In this document: one piece after another, positions 49,524-58,586 of the stretch
Numbering within the stretch: position 1 is the first letter of the stretch
Layout: each line of letters starts with the position of its first letter
Origin: PALSA-129 sp050014595
GTDB taxonomy: Bacteria; Acidobacteriota; Terriglobia; Bryobacterales; Bryobacteraceae
Assembly: GCA_050014595.1 (NCBI GenBank)
Contig: JBEKDA010000001.1
Coordinates: forward strand, 62,001-126,000
DNA length: 64,000 nt
Direction: 5' to 3'
Translations under genes and position numbers: made by a program
The notes under the pieces: generated by a model
Database searches by the model: none
Seen by the model: only the letters and a program-made list of their open reading frames with translations
Told to the model about the DNA's origin: nothing

Positions 49524-51902
49524 ATGCGCTCCATACGTGCAATCGTGATCGTTCTGATGGCCTTGATGGCGTTGGTGTCGTGCAGTCGCGACCCCAACTC
49601 CGCCAAGAAACACTATCTCGAGAGCGGCGACAGATACTATGCAAAAGGCCGGTACAAAGAGGCGGCCATTCAGTATTCGAACGCCCTGAAGATCGATCGG
49701 CGATTCGGACCCGCGCACTACAAGCTCGCATTGGCGGACCTGAAGAAAACGCCGCTCCCGGACTTGGGGGGGGCTCTGAGGTCTTTGCGCCGCGCGGTGG
49801 AGTTGCTCAAGGGTAACAACGCGTACCAGGACGAGTACCTGGATTCGATGGTCAAGCTCTCCGAGATTTACTTGGTTTTCTTGTCTAAAGACAAGCTGTC
49901 GCTGGAAGAAGTGGACAGCTACTGCAACATCCTCTTGAAACGGGATCCAAAATCGTTCGACGGCCACCGGCTGCGCGGCCACTTGGATTTTGTGCGCGCC
50001 GACCAGGCGTTCAAGGTTGCCAACAAAGAGGAAGGCATGAGGCTGGTGGACGAGGCGTTCGATGAATTCAGCCAGGCCGATGCCGTGAAGCCGGGTAACC
50101 AGATCATCGCCATGCAACTGGCAAAAGCGCTGCAGAGGGAGGGCAAGTATCCGGAAGCCGAGCAGGAGTTCAAGAAGGCTATCGCGCTGGATAAGACCAA
50201 GCCCGAGCCCTATAGCGGCCTGTACAGCCTGTACATGATGCAGGGGAAGGCGGCCGATGGCGAACAGGTGCTTAAACTGGCGGCCCAAAACAATCCGAAG
50301 CAGTTCAACTACCTGGAAAATTTGGCTTACCACTATGGCCGGCAGAACCGGCGCGAAGATATGGTCAACGTGCTGCAGCAGATGAAGTCGCACGCCGGCG
50401 AGTGGGACCAGGCTTATCTGAAAGTGGGAGATTTCTATATGCTCTTGGGCGACGGCGATTCGGCGCTGAAGGAATACCGCGACGGAATGTCGAAAGATCC
50501 CAAGAAGAAGACGACGTACCAGAAGCGCATCATCGAAGTGCTGATGCGGCAGGGCAAGCGGACCGAAGCCGCCGAGATCAACAGCCAGATTCTCAAAGCC
50601 AATCCGGAAGACAACGACGCGCGCGGTCTGGCGGCCACCCTGCTGCTTGACCGGGGCGACATTTCGAAGGCGGCGGCGGAACTGGAGAACATTGTGACGC
50701 GCGCGCCCGACAATCCGGTGGCCCACTACAACCTGGGCCGGGCCTACGTGGCGCGCGGCGAATGGGCGCAGGCCAAGCAGCAGTTTCAGAAGGCCATCGA
50801 GATCAAGCCGGATTACGCTCTGCCGCGCATCACGCTGGCTCAACTGGAAATCAGCCAGAGGGAGTACGAAGCGGCGCTGAAAGGCGCCCAGGAAATCCTC
50901 GAGAAGGTCGATCGCAATAACCTGGACGCGCGGCTGCTCGAAGCCGAGGCGCTGCGGGGCCAGAAGAAGTACGGGGATTCCAAAACGCTGCTGAACGCCA
51001 TGGTGAAAGCCAGCCCCAGTTCTCCGGAGATTCACTATGAACTCGGCGCGGTGGCTTTGGAGGAGAACCGCTACAAGGATGCCGAGGATTCCTTCAAGCG
51101 GGCTTACGAACTGAATCCAGCCAATTCCCGCTACCTCATGGGGATGGTGAAAACGGACATGGCCCAGCACAAGCCGGATGCCGCGCTCGGACTGCTGCTG
51201 GCCGAATCCAAGAAAACCCCCAACCGGGTGGATCTGCTGGTTGACCTGGCCACTACCTCGACGGAAGCGGGCCGTTATGACGATGCGCTCGGCTACTACC
51301 AGCGGGTTCTTGACGGCCTGGACAAGAACTCCAGATCTCGCGGTGAAGTCTACTATCTCATGGGCGAGACGTATCGCATCAAAGGAGACGACAACAACGC
51401 CATCGCCGCGCTACAAAAGGCGCGCACGGTCCTTCCCGACAGCCAGGATGTATTGAGCGCTCTGGCGCTGATATTGGATCGCAGAGGCCGACGCGCCGAG
51501 GCTCAGTCGGTCTACGAAGCCATCATCCGCATGAACCCGAACAACGGACTGGCGCTGAACAACCTGGCGTTCCTGATGGTGGAAAGCGGATTGGATACCG
51601 ACGTGGCGCTTTCCTATGCCCAGAGGGCCAAACAACTGATGCCCGATATCCCCGAGGTTACCGACACGCTTGGCTGGATTTACCTCAAGAAGGCGCAATA
51701 CGATTACGCCGTGAACGCATTTCAGGACCTGGTTGCCAAGGCGCCGGGGCACTCCACCTTCCACTACCATCTAGCCATGGCGTACAAGCAGAAGGGCGAC
51801 AAAGGGAAGGCCATCGAGCAACTGCACGATGCCCTCAAGTACAACCCGACCGCAGAGGAACACCAGAAGATCAACGACCTGTTGAGCCAGTTGGGCGGTT
51901 AG
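49524..51902 (+). CDS. TPR-repeat lipoprotein, PrsT-like
   Basis: A 792-residue lipoprotein from ATG 49524 (AGGAAA ribosome site); the lipobox is LVSC in VLMALMALVSCSRDPNSAKKHY. The rest is a long array of tetratricopeptide repeats (at least 15 blades; e.g. GRYKEAAIQYSNALKIDRRFGPAHYKLA, NPVAHYNLGRAYVARGEWAQAKQQFQKAIEIKPDYA). The opening KHYLESGDRYYAKGRYKEAAIQYSNALKIDP is typical of the TPR lipoprotein linked with PEP-CTERM/exosortase exopolysaccharide systems, but no such gene is visible. It is probably a periplasmic scaffold. It converges with the VWA operon. Confidence 0.85.
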   Translation: MRSIRAIVIVLMALMALVSCSRDPNSAKKHYLESGDRYYAKGRYKEAAIQYSNALKIDRRFGPAHYKLALADLKKTPLPDLGGALRSLRRAVELLKGNNAYQDEYLDSMVKLSEIYLVFLSKDKLSLEEVDSYCNILLKRDPKSFDGHRLRGHLDFVRADQAFKVANKEEGMRLVDEAFDEFSQADAVKPGNQIIAMQLAKALQREGKYPEAEQEFKKAIALDKTKPEPYSGLYSLYMMQGKAADGEQVLKLAAQNNPKQFNYLENLAYHYGRQNRREDMVNVLQQMKSHAGEWDQAYLKVGDFYMLLGDGDSALKEYRDGMSKDPKKKTTYQKRIIEVLMRQGKRTEAAEINSQILKANPEDNDARGLAATLLLDRGDISKAAAELENIVTRAPDNPVAHYNLGRAYVARGEWAQAKQQFQKAIEIKPDYALPRITLAQLEISQREYEAALKGAQEILEKVDRNNLDARLLEAEALRGQKKYGDSKTLLNAMVKASPSSPEIHYELGAVALEENRYKDAEDSFKRAYELNPANSRYLMGMVKTDMAQHKPDAALGLLLAESKKTPNRVDLLVDLATTSTEAGRYDDALGYYQRVLDGLDKNSRSRGEVYYLMGETYRIKGDDNNAIAALQKARTVLPDSQDVLSALALILDRRGRRAEAQSVYEAIIRMNPNNGLALNNLAFLMVESGLDTDVALSYAQRAKQLMPDIPEVTDTLGWIYLKKAQYDYAVNAFQDLVAKAPGHSTFHYHLAMAYKQKGDKGKAIEQLHDALKYNPTAEEHQKINDLLSQLGG

Positions 51903-52006
51903 CCCGCGAAGACGTGCATTCGGCAAGCGCGCTGCCAGGCGGGGACTGGCGCGAATTTCACCGCCGTTGCGAAACTTCGTGCCGGTGCCCGGTTTGCCTT
52001 ACGCGC

Positions 52007-52990
52007 TCACAGGATGCGGGTGGGGCGGTAACCGGGGCGGTATTTCAGACGCAGCTTCTTTCCCGGGTCGCTGATGATCTCCACCGACAGCTTGCGGAAC
52101 CCCTCGTTGGGGTTCGCCGCCGGGTAGTACGTCACGGTATAAGCGTTGCTCATCTCCTCGCGAACGTCTTCCAGGGCCTCCACCTGTTTCTGCCAGGTGC
52201 GCGCCCAGAAGGCCTTGCCTCCGGTCTGCTGCGCCATGCGGCGGAATACGGCGCTGGAGATCGGGTCTTTATTCACCTCGCTGGTGGAGATGACGTAGAT
52301 GGGGATGCCTTCGTCCTCCGCCACGGCGCGCACGTCGTCGGGCGCCACCATGCTGGCGTTATCGGGGCCGTTCGAGAAGACGATCACCACCTTGCGTCCA
52401 GGCACCTTGGCGGCATCGCGCAACGTCAGCAAGAGGGCGTTATACAGCGCGGTATCGTCGCCCGCCACGGAACTGCGCAGGCCGTCGATGGCGGCGCCCT
52501 TCTCCCGCGTCAGGCTGGCGGCGCGCGAAAGGTTGCGGCTGAAGGTGTAGACGGCTACGGAATCGGCGCCGTCCAGGCCGCGCACAAATTCGGCGATGGC
52601 GTCTTCGGCGTAGACGAAGCCCCTGTACATGAAGTTGCTGGTATCGAAGAGCACGAAGACGTTGGTGCCCACGAAAGCATCGGGGAGCTCCAGGCCGGGC
52701 AGTTCCTCTTTGCGCGCTTCCAGCAGGGGACGGGTGGAACCATCGTCCGCGACTGCCAGGGGCGTGCCGGCGCCCTCCGCGAAGGTCGAGATGCGCTGCA
52801 GAATCCCGTCCTCATAGATGCGGAAATCGCCTGGCTTGAGGCCCTTGATGTAGTGGTTCTTGCTGTCGGTCACCTGAAAGCTCAGCACCACCATGTCCAC
52901 TTTGACCTTGAAGACGGGCCGCTGGTTCTGAGCATGCAGCAGAACGCCGCCAGTCGTCATTCCGAGGAATCCGCGTCGCGAGATCGTCAT
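52007..52990 (-). CDS. VWFA-related acidobacterial protein (TIGR03436 type), Tat-like signal
   Basis: A 327-residue exported protein. The N-terminus TISRRGFLGMTTGGVLLHA is a twin-arginine-type signal. VDMVVLSFQVTDSKNHYIKGLKPGDFRIYEDGILQRI is the conserved N-terminal strand of the acidobacterial VWFA-related family, followed by a von Willebrand A domain: NVFVLFDTSNFM (MIDAS-like DxSxx, here DTSN), LRSSVAGDDTALYNALLLTL (Thr/Asp), VVIVFSNGPDN. The metal site is therefore slightly altered at the second Ser. It lies six bases after the giant gene and must be co-transcribed with it. These proteins are expanded in Solibacter and have no known function. Confidence 0.88.
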   Translation of the reverse strand: MTISRRGFLGMTTGGVLLHAQNQRPVFKVKVDMVVLSFQVTDSKNHYIKGLKPGDFRIYEDGILQRISTFAEGAGTPLAVADDGSTRPLLEARKEELPGLELPDAFVGTNVFVLFDTSNFMYRGFVYAEDAIAEFVRGLDGADSVAVYTFSRNLSRAASLTREKGAAIDGLRSSVAGDDTALYNALLLTLRDAAKVPGRKVVIVFSNGPDNASMVAPDDVRAVAEDEGIPIYVISTSEVNKDPISSAVFRRMAQQTGGKAFWARTWQKQVEALEDVREEMSNAYTVTYYPAANPNEGFRKLSVEIISDPGKKLRLKYRPGYRPTRIL

Positions 52991-52996
52991 GGTTGC

Positions 52997-55900
52997 CTAC
53001 CGGTTTGGTAATTCCTGAAGTCCAGTTTTCGGTTCGCCGTTCACGCCCGCGCGGGCGTGTGCGCGGACCTCTTCACCGACATGCCGCAGCGATTTCAGCA
53101 CGGCGGGCCAATCCTCCAGATGGGAGGCGAAAATCTCTTCCACCAGTTTTCGGGTCCATTCGGGAATCCGCACATTGAGTTGCGATGGCGGCAGGCTGAG
53201 CTCGTCGGCCAAGGCCGCCCAATAGAGCGTATTGGATTCCCAACTCTCCGCCATAATACGGCTGGAGTAACCCATCAGGGTGGGAAACGTGCGCAGGTTC
53301 AGCAACTCCGGCTGGTAGGAATTGGCCAGCGTCGGCTTGGGTGTGCCAAAAGCCCGCGAAATGGCGGCGTAGTTGACTTCTTGCGGCGAGGCTTCCGCCA
53401 GCCGCCTGAGTTCGGCCAGCAGGCAGGAAGAATCGCCGGTGTGGCGCGATGCCAGGTCGCGCGCCACGTCGAACAGTTCCGAGGGAGTCACGCGATTCGC
53501 CGCTTCCTCGACGTTGCCTTGCGCCAGAAGCTCCGTGACCGCGCTGGTGCGTGCGGGCGCGGCCACCTGCGCGAGCGCTTCGGCCACCTGCCTGCGAATC
53601 CCTTCGTCGAGCGTCGCTTCTCCGAGCAACTCACGCCCATACCGCAGGTGCAGGCCCACCCAGTGCAACTGGGAAGGCGTGACGGTCCACCACCGGGGAG
53701 TCTTGGCGCTGAGGATCATCTGGGGTACCAGGTCGCCCCAGATGAGCGCCTGCGTGTGGGTGGGGATGAGAAAGTTCTGCTCCGCTTCCGCCAGCGCATA
53801 GGGCAGCGCGGAGAGCGACCCCACCAGGCGGCCGCCGCCGTTCGACGGCCATCCCGTTCCGAACATTTCCGTGGTGCGCCAGGTGGCGGGCGTAGCCGGC
53901 ATTCCCAGGAAATCGTGGCTCCGCACGAAAAGCGGGTTGGTGTAGACGATCTGCGCCCCCGGCGGCGCGTAGTAAGCGTAATTGAAGGCCAGCAACGTGT
54001 CGCGCAGCAGCGGGGCGAGTTGCCCGCGGATCTCTTTCAGCTTCTCGCCGTCGGCGCCGGCGCGTTCCACCGCCGCGCGCAGGTTGAGCTTGCGTTCGGC
54101 GTCGATGTGGCGATCGGTCCAATAGCCGTAGCCCATGGCGTTCTGTTCGCTGGCGCTCAACGGGGCCCGCGGCAGGGGAATCTCGTTGATGCGGCTGGCC
54201 AGCTTGGCCACCAGGCTGGTGTTCAACCTGGCGCCTTTGGAAACGCTCTCGAGATTGTCGGCGAGATCGAAAAGCGTCTCCAGCGGAATCACGCGCTGCG
54301 ATTCCAGAATGCGCGTCATGTCCTGCGCCATTTCTTCACGCGCATCGGCGCTCGCGGTCTCCGGTCCGGCCAGCAGCCCAACCACGCGTTCCTGCGGCGC
54401 GGCGGCTGTGGCTCCGGGGGCGGCGGCCAGCAGTTTCTGGACGGCCGCGCGTCCCGCGTCGAACAGATCGCGATTGCTGTGCAACTGGGCGAACGGGATC
54501 ACCACGGCCGCGAACGTCTCATCGGCCTGCGCTTCCGCAATGCTCTGCTGCCGGACCAGAATCTGCCACAGTGAGGTCAAGGACTGGAAGGTCCCGGCGA
54601 CATCCGCCTTGAAGGCCTGGTCGTGCATGTGCGCGATGTTCTCCGCCGTATCCAGAAACTGGATGATGGAGTGGTCGCTCAAGCTGCGGGATTCGGCGAA
54701 CAGCGTGTACTGGGTGCCGAACTCGTGATAGGCGCGGGCCAGCTTGTCCACCGTGGCGGCTTCCAGCGGCTTGGCGCGGTTGCGATCCAGGTCGGTGATC
54801 GCCATGAAGATTTTCAGCGGCTCGTTCTCGACGCTCTTGCGGCACAGCGCGAAGAGCGCTTCGAGCACGTCGTCGGGCTCTTTCCAGGTGGTAGCCAGCC
54901 GTGTCAGCTTGCCATCGTACTTTCCCTGCGGGTGGTTGACGAAGAGGGTCTTCCAGACCTCCAGGTTGCCCGGGATATGCGGCTTGCCCCCCGCATCCAT
55001 TTGCAGGCGCGTGGTGAAGAGCATCATGTCGGTGTTGGAGCGGAAGACCGGTCGAGCCGGCCCGGGGCTGGTAATGCGGCCGCGTATCGCGGAGTAGAAG
55101 CGCTTCATGCGAGCTGGGTCGGTGAGATATTCCTGCGCCGGCCCGTGAATCCGCGCTAAGGCGTCGAAGAGGCTGGCCAGCCAGCCGTCGTCTTTAGCCA
55201 ACAGCTTGTCGAAGAAATCGGTGCCCTTGTCCGGGGAGGCGCCCGTCAACTCGGCCCACGCGGTGGCCGACCGCGCGCCGCCCGGCACCATCGCCTTGCC
55301 ATTGCGGATTTCAAACATTCCACCGAAGAAATCGAGCACGTGAGAAAAAGCTTTGAGACGCGTGTAGGGAATCGCCGTGCGAAGCTCGTCGGCGGTGGCG
55401 CGGTCCAGCTTGGCGAGGCCCAAATACAGGCGGCACTGCGCCGGATCTGCGATGAGCGATTCCAGGAAGTCGCCGGATTCCTTGTCCTTGGCGCCGCCGA
55501 ACCAGTATTCCGAACCGAACTGTACCGGGACCATGGTGGGGTGGAAATCGTACGTGAAGGGGCGGTTGGTGCGCAAGGCCTGCTCGAGCTGGTTGAGCGG
55601 GAACCCGGAGTCGGTGGTGAGGAAGGCCCGTGCCGCGTTGACGGTTTCAAGCACCACTTCGGCCCCGCAGCCGCCGCGCATGCGGAATCCGAGGATGCGC
55701 AACAGCTCCGCCGCCGTGGGTGAATCGCAGTTCTCGATCTTGATTGCCCCGGCGTCGCCGGCCAGCTTTTCGAGCTCGCGCGCCTGTGAGATGTAGCGGT
55801 GCACCAGCTTCAGGTATTCGGTTTGTTCCAGCGCTTCGTTGCTGTGGGACGCCTGGTAGCCGTTGGTCACCACGTTGCGGGCGAGCGCCGGCAGAATGTC

Positions 55901-56401
55901 GTCGGGGCTGGCCTCGGGTGAAATGGCGGCCATCCGGGCGAATGAGCGCAACGGTCCCGGAATCGGCGCGCTGGCTCCAGCCGGTGCGCTGGTGGACCCG
56001 GGTGGGTGGGTGCTCGGCAACGCGAGGCTCTTGCCGGTTGCCGTGCGGTAGGCTTCGGCGTCGCGCGCGGCGGCGTCGCGGTCGCCCGCCAGAAGATCAA
56101 GCGCCGTCAGGCGCTGGGCGATGATTCCGGCGCGGGCTTTGTCCCCCGATCTCGCCAGCGCGGCCAGCAGCCGGGAATAGGCTTCGCGGCTGGCGGGGTC
56201 GCCATACTGGTCGAGGAATTCAGCGTACGCGTTCAGCGCGGGGATGCTGTTGGGCTGGGCCTCCACGGCCTGGGCCAAGGCGGCGCGGGCGCCCGCTGCC
56301 TCGCCGGCTGCCTCCATTTCGCGAACCTGATTCTGAGCACCGTTCAGAGCTGGCGACGCCAGTGCCAGCCCGCATACCGCCAAAGCCGTAAAATAGTTCA
56401 T
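52997..56401 (-). CDS. Giant exported protein of unknown function (1134 residues)
   Basis: Not recognised. A signal peptide (FTALAVCGLALASPALNGAQ) is followed by a helical TPR-like start (ALAQAVEAQPNSIPALNAYAEFLDQYGDPASREAYSRLLAALARSGDKARAGIIAQRL), a Pro/Ala-rich linker near residues 125-150, then a long alpha-rich body with no known catalytic motif, and aromatic segments near 760-850 (GYGYWTDRHIDAERKL, NYAYYAPPGAQIVYTNPLFVRSHDFLG). Only two Cys pairs lie in the body. Operonic with the VWA protein (six bases apart) and facing the TPR lipoprotein. An inner-length relative could be an acidobacteria-specific periplasmic scaffold. A candidate promoter precedes it. Confidence 0.75.
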   Translation of the reverse strand: MNYFTALAVCGLALASPALNGAQNQVREMEAAGEAAGARAALAQAVEAQPNSIPALNAYAEFLDQYGDPASREAYSRLLAALARSGDKARAGIIAQRLTALDLLAGDRDAAARDAEAYRTATGKSLALPSTHPPGSTSAPAGASAPIPGPLRSFARMAAISPEASPDDILPALARNVVTNGYQASHSNEALEQTEYLKLVHRYISQARELEKLAGDAGAIKIENCDSPTAAELLRILGFRMRGGCGAEVVLETVNAARAFLTTDSGFPLNQLEQALRTNRPFTYDFHPTMVPVQFGSEYWFGGAKDKESGDFLESLIADPAQCRLYLGLAKLDRATADELRTAIPYTRLKAFSHVLDFFGGMFEIRNGKAMVPGGARSATAWAELTGASPDKGTDFFDKLLAKDDGWLASLFDALARIHGPAQEYLTDPARMKRFYSAIRGRITSPGPARPVFRSNTDMMLFTTRLQMDAGGKPHIPGNLEVWKTLFVNHPQGKYDGKLTRLATTWKEPDDVLEALFALCRKSVENEPLKIFMAITDLDRNRAKPLEAATVDKLARAYHEFGTQYTLFAESRSLSDHSIIQFLDTAENIAHMHDQAFKADVAGTFQSLTSLWQILVRQQSIAEAQADETFAAVVIPFAQLHSNRDLFDAGRAAVQKLLAAAPGATAAAPQERVVGLLAGPETASADAREEMAQDMTRILESQRVIPLETLFDLADNLESVSKGARLNTSLVAKLASRINEIPLPRAPLSASEQNAMGYGYWTDRHIDAERKLNLRAAVERAGADGEKLKEIRGQLAPLLRDTLLAFNYAYYAPPGAQIVYTNPLFVRSHDFLGMPATPATWRTTEMFGTGWPSNGGGRLVGSLSALPYALAEAEQNFLIPTHTQALIWGDLVPQMILSAKTPRWWTVTPSQLHWVGLHLRYGRELLGEATLDEGIRRQVAEALAQVAAPARTSAVTELLAQGNVEEAANRVTPSELFDVARDLASRHTGDSSCLLAELRRLAEASPQEVNYAAISRAFGTPKPTLANSYQPELLNLRTFPTLMGYSSRIMAESWESNTLYWAALADELSLPPSQLNVRIPEWTRKLVEEIFASHLEDWPAVLKSLRHVGEEVRAHARAGVNGEPKTGLQELPNR

Positions 56402-56455
56402 CCCGGCCCTCCGTTACTGTCGAATCACTCTACCACGAGCGCGTGTGGTTTGGTG

Positions 56456-56485
56456 ATTCTAAACCAATCAAAACGCGCGCCGCAA
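56456..56485 (-). promoter_or_regulatory. Candidate promoter for the giant protein-VWA operon
   Basis: On the minus strand TAGAAT (56456-56461) lies 18 bases after TTGCGG (56480-56485), about 55 bases before the ATG. Between it and the upstream gene end (56556) a GCCGGCTGGCCGGC stem followed by GGGCTTTTCC may terminate the glycine-rich gene. Confidence 0.4.
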
Positions 56486-56555
56486 GTATCCGCTTGTTAA
56501 AAAGTGAAAACTGGCTTCGGAAAAGCCCGCCGGCCAGCCGGCTGTTCCGCCCTTC

Positions 56556-57269
56556 TTACTCTGCGGGCAGATGGAACGCCACGCTCCGCTCGCGGTTCAA
56601 CTGCTGGCTGAACGCACCGTCCACCTGATCGAGCGGGGCCTGCTTTTCCTGGTGCTGTAGCGTCACGTAGTGCAACGTCTTGCCGTCCACCCAGTACGCG
56701 GCGGCGGCGTAGATGGTGTGGTCTTTCATCGCCACCAGATAGATGGGTGCGGCGTTTGAACTCTCTGGCCGCTTCACTTCCTGGCCATATTGATCGTAGG
56801 TGTGGCCGGAGGGAGTCGCGACATTTGCATAGACAGGAGTTGGAACCGAAGCCGGAGCCGGAGCTGCGGCTGGTAGTTGCGCATAAACCACCGTCACGTT
56901 CGGGGAGGAACCATAGCTGTAATCATAGGCCGGGTAGGCGTAGTTGGAAATGTACGGATACGTGCTGATGTAGGGCGAATAATCGTAGTAGCCGGGGTAA
57001 TAGTAGCTGCTTCCATACCAGGGATAACCGTAAAGATAAGGAGAGTAGTAGCCGCGGAATCCGCCCGCGAATCCACCGCGAAATCCGCTGCCTGCGAACC
57101 CGCCGCCCACGAATCCGCCGCCGCCGCGGAATCCGCCGCCTACGAATCCGCCGCCACCGTGAAAGCCGCCCACGGCGCCTCCATGAAATCCGCCGCCTCC
57201 GCTGCGCCGCTGCGCCACTGCGCCCGCGGCCAGCAGGCAACACAGACCGATTTGCAGAAGAGCCCTCAT
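56556..57269 (-). CDS. Exported Gly/Tyr-rich protein
   Basis: A 237-residue protein from ATG 57269 (signal RALLQIGLCCLLAAGAVAQ). It has a glycine-rich section of GGGFxGGGF-type repeats (about residues 25-70), then a Tyr/Ser/Pro-rich section (SPYLYGYPWYGSSYYYPGYYDYSPYISTYPYI), an Ala/Pro linker, and a folded C-terminus (APIYLVAMKDHTIYAAAAYWVDGKTLHYVTLQHQEKQAPLDQV). The C-terminal beta-hairpin with a WVDGKTLHYVT strand is common at the end of acidobacterial low-complexity cell-surface proteins. Probably outer-surface or periplasmic; function unknown. Confidence 0.75.
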   Translation of the reverse strand: MRALLQIGLCCLLAAGAVAQRRSGGGGFHGGAVGGFHGGGGFVGGGFRGGGGFVGGGFAGSGFRGGFAGGFRGYYSPYLYGYPWYGSSYYYPGYYDYSPYISTYPYISNYAYPAYDYSYGSSPNVTVVYAQLPAAAPAPASVPTPVYANVATPSGHTYDQYGQEVKRPESSNAAPIYLVAMKDHTIYAAAAYWVDGKTLHYVTLQHQEKQAPLDQVDGAFSQQLNRERSVAFHLPAE

Positions 57270-57506
57270 GGAAACCTGCCTTTCAATTCGCAGCATACTC
57301 CCGCGGATACAGGGCTGCAACTGGGTCTTCGCGGTGCTGTGATCCACCGGCCGTGGCTTTGGGCATGGGCGTCGTCGTGGTCCTGAAGCGGCGCCGGTGG
57401 TCGGCCCGCGCCGCGGCCTGACGGTTCATCCCGGCGGAACAGCCGTTTATCGGAAAGCACGCCCTTTCGTCGCCCCACCGGCCGCGCCGCCGCTCCACCA
57501 ACTACC

Positions 57507-58586
57507 ATGGTTGGTATGAAAGGTGTGCGCGGCCTCGGGCTGGTGATCGTGGTCAACACCGCGGGAGCGGTGATCCCCACCGTCCTGCTCCAGCTTTTCA
57601 CCCCGGGCGCCACCTCCCACGACCTGTGGATGAACTTCCGCTTCAGCCTGGTTTATTCCTACTGCATCGGCACGCTGGCGTTCGCCGTGATGGGACGCCT
57701 AGCCGGGCGGCTGCACTGCCGGTCAAGGAGTTGGTACGTGGCCGCCATGTTCCTCAGCCTGGCCGTGCTGGCGGTGGTCGGCTCCCTGGTTGCCAACCTC
57801 ATTTTCCTCGCCATTGGATGGGCGAACAAATCGGAATTCGCACCGGAGTTCATCGGCGGAGTGCGCATCGCCATCTTTATCACCATCCTGATCGGCGCCG
57901 CGGTCACGGTGTTTGAGACGCTGTCTCATCGCCTCAGGGAAGTCACTGAGGAGCTGCAGACACGGCAACTGGCCGAAGAGCGCTCGCGCCAACTGGCCAC
58001 CCAGGCGCGGCTTTCCTCGCTCGAATCGCGCATCCACCCGCACTTCCTTTTTAATACCCTCAACTCCATCAGCGCCTTAATCCGCGAAGACCCGCGCGCG
58101 GCCGAACGCACGGTGGAGCGCCTCGCGTCGCTGCTGCGCTACTCGCTCGACGCCGACGCGCGCGGCCTGGTTCCGCTGCGGCAGGAGGCGCACATCGTCC
58201 AGGATTATCTGGAGATCGAAAAGACCCGCTTCGGCGATCGCCTGCGCTACACCGTCGAAACACCCGACGCGCTGGCCGACCTCGATGTGCCGCCGCTCTC
58301 CGTCCAGACGCTGGTCGAGAACAGCATCAAGCACGCCATCGCCGTCAGCCGGCAGGGCGGAGAGGTGCGTTTCGCCGCGCGGCTGGATGCCGGCCACCTG
58401 GTTTTGGAAGTGAGCGACGACGGCCCTGGCTTCGATGCGGCTCCTCTTCGCCGTGGGCACGGGCTGGAGAACCTGCAGGAGCGCCTGACGGCGCTGTTCG
58501 ACGGCGATGGCCGTCTCGAGATCGCGCGCCGCGATGGACGCACCGTGGCATCCGTGATCCTGCCGGCGAGCAGGCTGCCGACATGA
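57507..58586 (+). CDS. LytS/YehU-type sensor histidine kinase
   Basis: A 359-residue membrane kinase. About four to five TM helices fill residues 10-145 (LGLVIVVNTAGAVIPTVLLQL, FAVMGRLAGRL, YVAAMFLSLAVLAVVGSLVANLIFLAIGW, IAIFITILIGAAVTVF). A linker coiled coil is followed by the His_kinase domain with phosphoacceptor in IHPHFLFNTLNSISALI, then VPPLSVQTLVENSIKHAI and SDDGPGFD plus GHGLENLQERL (HATPase N and G boxes). It signals to the LytTR regulator downstream, whose start overlaps its end by four bases. ATG 57516 is an alternative start. Confidence 0.92.
   Translation: MVGMKGVRGLGLVIVVNTAGAVIPTVLLQLFTPGATSHDLWMNFRFSLVYSYCIGTLAFAVMGRLAGRLHCRSRSWYVAAMFLSLAVLAVVGSLVANLIFLAIGWANKSEFAPEFIGGVRIAIFITILIGAAVTVFETLSHRLREVTEELQTRQLAEERSRQLATQARLSSLESRIHPHFLFNTLNSISALIREDPRAAERTVERLASLLRYSLDADARGLVPLRQEAHIVQDYLEIEKTRFGDRLRYTVETPDALADLDVPPLSVQTLVENSIKHAIAVSRQGGEVRFAARLDAGHLVLEVSDDGPGFDAAPLRRGHGLENLQERLTALFDGDGRLEIARRDGRTVASVILPASRLPT

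Noticed and set aside
49226..49606. 126-residue minus-strand frame as the missing N-terminus of the RIC gene
   Set aside because: Its sequence shows no CCGG motif or hemerythrin helices and lies in a different frame.
49425..51170. 581-residue minus-strand frame
   Set aside because: Antisense of the TPR lipoprotein, whose lipobox and repeats are unmistakable.
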